This document shows, in pieces, positions 56,941-64,000 of a stretch of 64,000 nt of DNA. The DNA lies in contig CM056878.1 in NCBI GenBank assembly GCA_029876055.1, forward strand, positions 3,100,001 through 3,164,000. The letters run 5' to 3'. Made by a program: the position numbers and the translations under genes. The notes under the pieces are model-generated. The model saw nothing but the letters and a program-made list of their open reading frames with translations, ran no database searches and had not been told where the DNA came from. Origin of the DNA: Madurella fahalii (Eukaryota > Ascomycota > Sordariomycetes > Sordariales). The first letter of the stretch is position 1. The number at the start of each line of letters is the position of its first letter.

Positions 56941-57729
56941 GGAGCAAGGGTTAGCTGATTGCTAGCTAACTACATAAGGGAAAGAGAAGGGGGGTGCGGG
57001 GGTGCGGGGGTGCGGGTTTGCGATTATCTGTCTGTGGTTGTGGTTTGTGGTTGCGGAAGATGGGGGGTCGGGAACGGGAATGGGAAGGGGCTTTATCAAC
57101 GGTGGTTCAGCGTGGATGGCCAGGGAGGATGGAATAGGTTTACTCATGGGTAACAGATGTGGTTACTAAGGCCCTGAAGCTGGTGTATACGGACTGGGAA
57201 TAGGATGATAACCGAATGAAGGGGACGTAAGCTCTATTGATGCTGTAGGATGGCCACCTAACGTTGCCCTGGAAGTAGATCCCCGTAGTAGTACCCACTA
57301 GAACACGGTGGTAGCATCCCGTCCAGATAACCCCACGGTAGCGCGGGACCTCCAAAGCCCACATGGTGTTAGCAACCAAGCCAACTCTAAATCCTTGTAT
57401 TGAAGCTACTTACTTAGTGGACGCCATTGATAGTTGCTTGGCAGGGGCCTTTTTCTTCACCAACGTCATCTCCAAATTCGGTTTCCGGACACCTAAGATT
57501 GCAGGGACGCTTGCCAAGTTATGTTTTCAGTTCTCAATAGCCCTCGGAACCTTCGCGAGACGACCGTCAATGTCCGCATCTTCGGCAAAGCTGAACAGCA
57601 TCACCTGCCGCGAACGACACCATATCACTACCCTGTTTCCTGAGCCCAACTGCTTCGATCACCGGGCCTGACGAACTCTGCTTCGACATATCGCAGCTTG
57701 ACTCCAGGATATAGAGAATTCGCTACTTT
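56941..57729. other. Intergenic region with short G-rich repeat
   Basis: No gene is seen. GGGGGTGCGG is repeated at about 56990-57020 just after the YBP1-like stop. The plus-strand frame 57363-57671 has no recognisable features. Confidence 0.45.
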
Positions 57730-58815
57730 GCGCACTTGTTGATTAGCCACAGAGGGAACGAGGGGCTTCTCTCCTATCAGCTCTCCATCAAATACGCTCG
57801 CGTCCTCGTTGTCGGCTTGCATCTAGAAAACAAGAACACCTTTAGCGAGCCGCCTCCGCAAGGGCACAGAGAAGTCTTTGAAATACTCGAGTGGTTTCGG
57901 CACACCAAGCACGTGTCGTCCATCATCGAGCTTAAGGCCCCTGACAGGCTCGTCAATCCACATAATGAGTTGGCAATAGCAAAGCAGATCGAGAAATTTG
58001 ACGTCGAGATCCTGGACTGGAGATTCCTAAACCTCTCCAGGTCCGTCTTCTCGAAGGAGATGCAATTCAAAAATCGCGGTATCCACTTGTACTCGAGCAG
58101 TAAACGGGTTGCAATTAGCCATTGGCTGAGCAAGGACGACGGGGAGGGCCTGAGATCTTCTCTGAACGTACGTTGCCCATACATTTCTGCCTTCTTCCGG
58201 GCCCAAAGCACTCACCGTATCATCCTCGTTTTTCAGTATTACCTTGCTGATGATAGGTGAGCATTATAGCTGTCTTAGGTGCACATCCATGCCGTCCAAG
58301 GCCTGATGACGGACAAGGACTGCAGACGGACCTGCAGGGATATTAGCAAAGGGCTCAAGAAGTTGAAGGGGGGTTGGCCCAAGAGGAGTGGGGAGTTATG
58401 TAATGAACTGGTCGCGGTTGTGAACTCGCAGCCGTGGAATCCGACGCACGCGAGCTCGGTGGACTGGGAAGAAATGTGCGGGAACCAGCTCCTTTTTCGC
58501 TTGCTCATCCTGCCCGGCGAGCCAACACGAGTCAGTAGCTCCCGGAATCCGGGTTTCTGACCGAACTACCAGAGCCCAAAGGGCATCCTCCAAGCTAACT
58601 CGCTTCATCTCAAGCTACCGCGCTTACGCCAGCAGCGTCTTGCAGAACAGGACAACAAGACATTCCGTCCGATAGGAGTAGCCATTCTCGACAACAGTAT
58701 CCTGAGCACGCTACCCGTATCGAACGAAACTCCGGTGAGGGTCATGGCAGGGGAAAGGGAACACAGAGACGATACTTTTCCAGCGCTTACAAGTCGGATA
58801 TGTGGGCCGGTCGAT
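57730..58815 (+). pseudogene. Truncated subtilisin-like (S8) peptidase gene of the fungal NLR-like group
   Basis: The first exon reads RVLVVGLHLENKNTFSEPPP, IIELKAPDRLVNPHNELAIA and FDVEILDWRFLNLSRSVF, then GIHLYSSSKRVAISHWLSKD. These match the N-terminal domain of fungal S8 peptidase proteins. An intron 58168-58278 (AAC|GTACGT...GTCTTAG) joins SSLN to VHIHAVQGLMTDKDCRRTCR in frame. Further on, one frame carries LTRFISSYRAYASSV and the next frame carries KTFRPIGVAILDN, the strand with the catalytic Asp (codon 58690-58692), so a frameshift lies near 58640-58660. After about 58740 the peptidase similarity vanishes: the HGT and GTS motifs with catalytic His and Ser are missing. Loss of two of three triad residues makes an active protease impossible. 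Confidence 0.6.
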
Positions 58816-59639
58816 AGATGTGCCCTGAACGAAGCGCTATCGGAAGCGAAAGCCGTACCTTTTTCAGGGCTGCTACATTCAAGGCTGCTGCATCGCGGTA
58901 CAGTGCAGTACTTGCGCGAAGTCCCCGAGGCATTTTTAGTCTCGTCAGCGCTGGTGATTTACTTGCCATGTACCTTACATAGTAGGGTGTTTAATAAGCT
59001 TTCCCCGAGGTACTGTACACTACAGTACGGTACAGTACCTGGGTCTCCAGGGCTCCCCCAAATTTTTTTGGAGTTTAGTTCGCTTCCATAGGCGCCTTGG
59101 CGCTATTGGCCAAGCCGGTCAAGCCGCCAGGGGTAGCAGTGATGATGTCATGGCCCGAATCGCGCCCAACCGCACTGCAGCCGGGCAAGAGGGAACGTAC
59201 GTGTACGAGGCGTTGATAACCTGGAACCAGGGACAAGCGGAAGCTGATGATACCTAAGCTCTGCCTCGGCACTGCAGTAGGTCTGCAGCACGCTCACCAA
59301 GGGAACTCGGACAATTAGTTACTGTAGCGGCAGTTGACCAGCCCCCGACTCGGCACTACGTCAGGGAGACGACTGCCGAGCCGGGGCCCTTCCTCAGAAC
59401 ATTCTTTTAAGCAAAACTGGGAAGCTGCTCGCTTCATCACCACAACCAGAGATGCCGTATATATCACTGCATGATCTGCGGAACTCATGATTTTAGTTCG
59501 CTGTGGTAATTGAACATCACCGCTACCACCTCCACCATCACCACCGCCGTCACCAGCACCGTCACCAAACCCTGCAGTTCAGACCCTAATTGGCCACTAC
59601 TCTCTCATTAACTCTCCAAGTGGAGACGACAAGGGCGAA
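58816..59639. other. Intergenic region with hairpin
   Basis: No gene is seen. The 59008-59040 inverted repeat and a related GGTACAGTGCAGTAC stretch at about 58895-58912 lie here. A CACCAC-rich run just before 59580 is part of the leader of the next gene. Confidence 0.5.
59008..59040. repeat. 11-bp inverted repeat (hairpin) built on GTACTGTA
   Basis: AGGTACTGTAC (59008-59018) and GTACAGTACCT (59030-59040) are perfect complements around an 11-nt loop that itself contains TACAGTAC. Similar GTACTGTA units occur at 33207-33218 and near 58895. Confidence 0.75.
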
Positions 59640-62600
59640 ATGTCGGGCCACCAGACCAGTGCCGGTCCCGACTACGATCCGGTGCGTGTCGAGAGCCTTG
59701 CGTCGCCCCAAAGAGACGGACATCCCGTCAGCCTCGTCCGCGACGTCGCCGGCAACATCGCCTACCCTTCCTTCGTGCCGCCCGAGACGCAGTCACCTAC
59801 TAGCACGTCGACGCAGGACCGTCAACCCTCACCGCCACCATCCAAAGCGGAACAGCAACAGCAGAGTACAGAGCCAGCCTCCCCCAGGAGCCCAGCACGA
59901 CCACTCGGGAAACAATGGGCGACAGAGCTACCACAGGGCCAAGCGAGCAAGAGCGCCGCACCGCCCACCATGCGACGAGCAGACACCAGCGCGTCCGCGG
60001 CAATGCGGGTAGTCGGGGACGACTACACGTCCAGCAGCGACTCCTCCTCTACCTCCTCCTCCTCTGACGAAGAAGACGGACATGCTCAAAAGCCACGCAA
60101 GAAGAGGAAGGAGAAGAAGGGGAAGAAGAAGGCCGACGACAAGGACGACCCTTACCGGCGCTTCCGCCTCTCGCACCCCCACTACCGCACAAAAGGCCAC
60201 GTCTCCAAGCGCGACGGCCGCCTGACCATCTCGCTCCGCGACACCAGCAACACGGGCTACCTCGCCAAAGCGCTAGGCACGGCAGCGCGCAAGATGGTGC
60301 CCAAGGCCCCTCCCCACTCTCCCTCCCCCGCCACCGCCAAAGCCGAAACCCCCTCGCACCCACCCACAACAGCAGAACCAACCGAGGGGCCCCAACACCC
60401 CTACCCCCGCCTCAACATCGTGATCATGGTGATCGGCTCACGGGGCGACGCTCAGCCCTTCCTCAAGATCGGCAAGCTGCTCCGGGACCGGTACCACCAC
60501 CGGGTGCGGATCGCGACGCACCCGGCGTTCCGGCGGTTCGTGGAGGAGGACTCGCCGGGGGTCGAGTTCTTCTCGGTGGGCGGGGACCCGTCGGAGCTCA
60601 TGTCGTTCATGGTCAAGAACCCGGGCATGATCCCGACGCTGTCGAGCGTCAAGGCGGGCGACATCTCGCGGCGCAGGGCGGCGATGGCCGAGATGTTCCA
60701 GGGCTTCTGGCGCGCGTGCATCAACGCCACCGACGACGAGCGCGACACCCGCAACGTCAAGATGATGGGCCGAAAGGACCCCTTCGTGGCCGACGCCATC
60801 ATCGCGAACCCCCCGAGCTTTGCCCACATCCACTGCGCCGAGGCGCTCGGCATCCCGGTGCACCTCATGTTTACTTTCCCGTATACCCCGACCCAGGCAT
60901 TCCCGCATCCGCTGGCGAGCATCAAGAAGTCGAATGTTGACCCCGGGTACACGAATTTCATCTCGTACCCGCTGGTCGAGATGATGGTGTGGCAGGGCTT
61001 AGGCGACCTGGTGAATGATTTCCGCGTCAAGACGCTGGGTTTGGATCCCGTCTCGACGCTGTGGGCGCCCGGGGCGACGTACCGGCTCCACGTGCCGTTT
61101 ACGTACCTCTGGAGCCCCGGGCTGGTGCCCAAGCCGCCGGACTGGGGGGACGAGGTAGACGTGGCCGGGTTTGTGTTTCTCGACTTGGCGTCGTCGTTTG
61201 ACCCGCCCGACCCCCTGATCGAGTTCTTGGAGGGCGGGGACGAGCCGCCCATCTACATTGGCTTTGGCTCCATCGTTGTCGACGACGCGGACCGCTTCAC
61301 CCAGATGATCTTCGAGGCGGTCAAGCTGGCGGGAGTGCGGGCGCTGGTGTCCAAAGGATGGGGCGGCTTGGGCGGCGACAGCCTTGACGTGCCCGACGAT
61401 GTGTTCTTACTCGATAACACCCCGCACGACTGGCTGTTTCCAAAAGTCCGGGCGTGTGTGATACACGGCGGAGCGGGCACGACCGCGATTGCGCTCAAGT
61501 GCGGCAAGCCGACCATGATCGTGCCTTTCTTTGGGGACCAGCATTTCTGGGGCTCCATGGTGGCCAATACCGGTGCTGGACCGCAGCCCGTGCCGTATAA
61601 ACGCCTGACGGCGGAGAAGCTGGCTGAGGGGATCCGGTATTGTATCACCAAGGAGGCGAGGGAGGCAGCGGAAAGGATCGCGCGGAATATCGAGATAGAA
61701 GGGGACGGGGCGGAAAACGCGTGCAAGGCGTTTCACAAAGGTCTGGTATTGAAGGGAAACCGGTCGATGAGGTGTTCGATTTTTCCCGACAAAGTGGCCG
61801 TGTGGCAGATGAAAAAGACGGGCTTGAGGCTGAGCGTGCTTGCGGCAGAGCTGCTGGTGGAAAGGGGGCTGGTATCGTGGAAGAAGCTGCGGTTGTTGAG
61901 GCACAACGAGTGGAATGACTTTGAGGGGCCGGGGGAGCCAGTGACGGGCGTGGCTGGGTCACTGATGACCTCGATAGGGGATGTGTTTAAGGGGGTCGGA
62001 GGGGTACCGTATCGGGTTGTGAAGGGGAGGAAGAAGAGGAGAGAGAAAAGGCGGAAAAGGAAGGCCGGACGAGACGGCACTGGCTCAGGGGCAACAGATA
62101 AACAAGAACCTGGGGATTCGCGGCCTGACGATTCTGCCCAACCTTCGGCCAACGGCCAGAATGGCGTCCCTCATGTCGAGACGTCAACAACCAACGCCAT
62201 CCGCCGCCGCGGAACTGCCTCGACGACGGCCACAAATCCAGCCGAAGACGTCGTTCGCCAAGTCGGCCGCGGTGCCTACAAGTCTGCCGCAGCACTCGCT
62301 CGCACTCCGGTTGACTTTTCTCTCGCACTTGCCCAGGGCTTTCATAACGCACCTCGCCTCTACGGTGACGACACAGTACGTCGTCCGACGCGCGTGACTG
62401 GTATGAAGTCGGGCCTGCGGGCTGCTGGCCACGAGTTCGTGTACGGTATTTACGACGGGTGGACAGGCGTCGTGCGCCTCCCTATCCGCGGCGCTCGTGA
62501 CGGCGGGGTGCGTGGGTTCGTGTCAGGAGTGGGCATGGGATTGACGGGGTTTGTGCTAAAGGATATTGCCGCAATCATAGGGCCCGTGGGATATACCCTA

Positions 62601-63200
62601 AAAGGGCTTGTGAAGCAGGCTGAGAGGGGACGGCAGCCAGTAAAGTACATCAGGAAAGCGAGATTTGTTCAGGGGGAAAGGGAGGTCACTGTTCTGGCTC
62701 CGGCTGAGAAGAGCGAGAGGGAGCGCGAAGTCATTTCTGGCTGGAGACTGATGAGACAGCTGTGGGAGGAGATGAAACGAGAGGAGAGGAAGAAGCGCAA
62801 GAGCCTGAGGGCAAGGCTCGGTAGTGGGAAGAGAAGATTGAGGAGAAGCAAGGAGTGGAACACCGCGTTTGAAAGCGTACAGGTTGCACAGAAAGTGCTG
62901 GATGCGTTGAAGAGGGGGGAAGGGCTTGAAAGTGTCCTTGGGAAAGACATGGACGAAGTGGACGAGTTGCGTCCTCTGTCGGTGGGAGAGAAGACCAGCG
63001 CGGACGACGACGACAAACGGACGGCCGAGCCTCGCTCCGTAAATAATATTCCGGTCGACGATGACCGGGCAAATACGGAGTCGGACACGGGTGAGACGGA
63101 GGAAGAGAACCCGTTCTCGACGGCCACTCCGGCCATCGCGGAGAACAAGGCCGAGAACAAACAGACAAAGGCAGCGCTTGACGGTCAGGCGTTTGCTTGA
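59640..63200 (+). CDS. Sterol 3-beta-glucosyltransferase-like protein with VPS13/ATG2-like tail
   Basis: A single open frame of 1186 residues. The first 240 residues are disordered (Ser/Pro, acidic, Lys-rich runs). The GT1/GT28 fold begins at LNIVIMVIGSRGDAQPFLKI (about residue 260), the sugar-acceptor half of Atg26-like UDP-glucose:sterol glucosyltransferases. The UDP-sugar half contains PPIYIGFGSIVVDDADRFTQ and the donor signature ACVIHGGAGTTAIALKCGKP followed by VPFFGDQHFWGSMVANTGAG at about residue 605-640. The C-terminal segment (about 870-1000) reads LRAAGHEFVYGIYDGWTGVV, then GARDGGVRGFVSGVGMGLTG and IAAIIGPVGYTLKGLVKQAE, a glycine-rich amphipathic pattern like the C terminus of VPS13/ATG2. 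The rest is highly charged. No PH/GRAM domain is visible at the N terminus, unlike canonical Atg26. The acceptor is probably a sterol, but this is inference. Confidence 0.83.
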   Translation: MSGHQTSAGPDYDPVRVESLASPQRDGHPVSLVRDVAGNIAYPSFVPPETQSPTSTSTQDRQPSPPPSKAEQQQQSTEPASPRSPARPLGKQWATELPQGQASKSAAPPTMRRADTSASAAMRVVGDDYTSSSDSSSTSSSSDEEDGHAQKPRKKRKEKKGKKKADDKDDPYRRFRLSHPHYRTKGHVSKRDGRLTISLRDTSNTGYLAKALGTAARKMVPKAPPHSPSPATAKAETPSHPPTTAEPTEGPQHPYPRLNIVIMVIGSRGDAQPFLKIGKLLRDRYHHRVRIATHPAFRRFVEEDSPGVEFFSVGGDPSELMSFMVKNPGMIPTLSSVKAGDISRRRAAMAEMFQGFWRACINATDDERDTRNVKMMGRKDPFVADAIIANPPSFAHIHCAEALGIPVHLMFTFPYTPTQAFPHPLASIKKSNVDPGYTNFISYPLVEMMVWQGLGDLVNDFRVKTLGLDPVSTLWAPGATYRLHVPFTYLWSPGLVPKPPDWGDEVDVAGFVFLDLASSFDPPDPLIEFLEGGDEPPIYIGFGSIVVDDADRFTQMIFEAVKLAGVRALVSKGWGGLGGDSLDVPDDVFLLDNTPHDWLFPKVRACVIHGGAGTTAIALKCGKPTMIVPFFGDQHFWGSMVANTGAGPQPVPYKRLTAEKLAEGIRYCITKEAREAAERIARNIEIEGDGAENACKAFHKGLVLKGNRSMRCSIFPDKVAVWQMKKTGLRLSVLAAELLVERGLVSWKKLRLLRHNEWNDFEGPGEPVTGVAGSLMTSIGDVFKGVGGVPYRVVKGRKKRREKRRKRKAGRDGTGSGATDKQEPGDSRPDDSAQPSANGQNGVPHVETSTTNAIRRRGTASTTATNPAEDVVRQVGRGAYKSAAALARTPVDFSLALAQGFHNAPRLYGDDTVRRPTRVTGMKSGLRAAGHEFVYGIYDGWTGVVRLPIRGARDGGVRGFVSGVGMGLTGFVLKDIAAIIGPVGYTLKGLVKQAERGRQPVKYIRKARFVQGEREVTVLAPAEKSEREREVISGWRLMRQLWEEMKREERKKRKSLRARLGSGKRRLRRSKEWNTAFESVQVAQKVLDALKRGEGLESVLGKDMDEVDELRPLSVGEKTSADDDDKRTAEPRSVNNIPVDDDRANTESDTGETEEENPFSTATPAIAENKAENKQTKAALDGQAFA

Positions 63201-64000
63201 GGTGCACGTATGTACAGCGCCTGTGCATCCAATCGATGTTCTACTATGTCCAGCGCCCCCTGGAGCCGCCAACGTGCGTACCCCGGTTTCCGATTGCTGT
63301 GCCTCGAGAAAAATAAAAACCATCAGGGGGGCCACATGGCGCGCTGTGTGCCTGCGGCGTGACACAGCAGGATACTGGCCGCGGCCGCGGCCGAACGTTT
63401 TCATGATCCTGTGGGCTTTTGCAGCGGAGTTTAGCGATCTGCTTTGTTTAGAATATAATTCTAGCGTTCCTGCGGTAGGAAGAAGACCGAGATACCCCGT
63501 TATTGTCGAGTCGGTACTCTGTACTCAGGCATGTTCAGGATGCACCCATAAACGAACTTGGCCGGGGAACAGTTTGATATGGGGAGATGCGATGCGATGC
63601 GCTGCTCCGCAACGTGGTTGGACGATCGGTAGTGAAACAATTTCGCCGCGTTGCCGCACCTGCCGGATGCAGGCACAAGAGTCGAACGGGTGGGACGCTG
63701 ACGGATTCCTGGGGGCGGGTGGCCAGCAACACGAGATGGCTTCTTCAGCTGGGGATTTGCCAGGCGAACGGGCAGGGCGAGACGCAGTGCGACCCCAATA
63801 CCCTCGTTCCCAGGCACCACAACACCAGGAAGCGTGCAGCTACGGCGCAGTGCACGCTTTGCAAAGGCGCGTTGAGCGTCGCCACGTCGACTCGGAATCA
63901 TGTCGGAGACGTGCTGCAACGCCAACACGGCCGCGCCGTCAGCATGAAGGTCGATAGTGACGTGATTAAAGATGCTGGCCGATCCGTGCCGTTTCTGACG
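63201..64000. other. Right-end intergenic region
   Basis: No gene is seen. A GATGC triple repeat occurs near 63585-63600. Frames on both strands are short and not family-like. Confidence 0.5.

Overview
The window is nuclear DNA of a filamentous ascomycete, most probably a Sordariomycete. The evidence is GC-rich genes carrying short introns (about 45-110 nt, GTRNGT donors, CTAAC/CTGAC-like branch points), and gene families typical of these fungi: PTH11/rhodopsin-type membrane proteins, a Zn2Cys6-like regulator, a C2H2 regulator, a YAP1-binding-protein homologue, and a peroxisomal enoyl-CoA isomerase and NADH pyrophosphatase. The order (Sordariales-like) is inference. I see no rRNA gene, CRISPR array, operon or intact transposon.

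Layout. 1.8-5.0 kb: a polyQ protein (-) and a small two-helix membrane protein (+). 5.6-8.5 kb: cullin 4 (-). 10.1-13.0 kb: a PQ-loop vacuolar amino-acid transporter (+) converging on an MFS carrier (-). 14.2-16.9 kb: an AT-rich relic island holding a membrane-protein pseudogene with RIP-compatible stops and a pogo/Fot1-like transposase remnant. 17.4-20.8 kb: enoyl-CoA isomerase (+) converging on COG1 (-), 76 bp apart. 22.2-25.0 kb: NADH pyrophosphatase (-) and ribosomal protein uL1 (-). 26.3-27.3 kb: a Gfd2-like exonuclease-fold gene with one stop. 28.8-30.2 kb: a rhodopsin-domain membrane protein with a probable GC-AG intron. 30.9-31.3 kb: a minisatellite of about 92 bp per unit. 33.9-39.8 kb: two minus-strand genes, a Zn2Cys6-like factor and an unrecognised conserved-looking protein. 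39.8-47.0 kb: a 7.2 kb stretch with no recognisable protein gene; its right part is probably the long leader of a C2H2 factor at 47.0-48.9 kb. 50.0-54.3 kb: a seven-exon secreted-looking isochorismatase-like hydrolase (-) divergent from a SET-domain protein with a signal-like N terminus (+). 54.9-56.9 kb: YBP1-like protein (+). 57.7-58.8 kb: a decayed subtilisin-type (S8) gene cut off after its catalytic Asp. 59.6-63.2 kb: a large sterol-glucosyltransferase-like protein (+).

The intact genes are mostly housekeeping: ubiquitin ligase scaffold, Golgi tethering, ribosome, peroxisomal fatty-acid and nucleotide metabolism, transport, and oxidative-stress signalling. Two unlinked genes end in peroxisomal PTS1-like tripeptides (HKL, SRM). 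Between the genes lie relic islands where accessory genes (membrane protein, S8 peptidase, Gfd2-like) have broken down. I did not find a clear new defence or biosynthetic system. The most unusual items are the decayed accessory genes, the glucosyltransferase with a VPS13/ATG2-like tail, the signal-peptide SET protein, the minisatellite and several strong palindromes. All exon boundaries were set by hand from splice signals and frame continuity.
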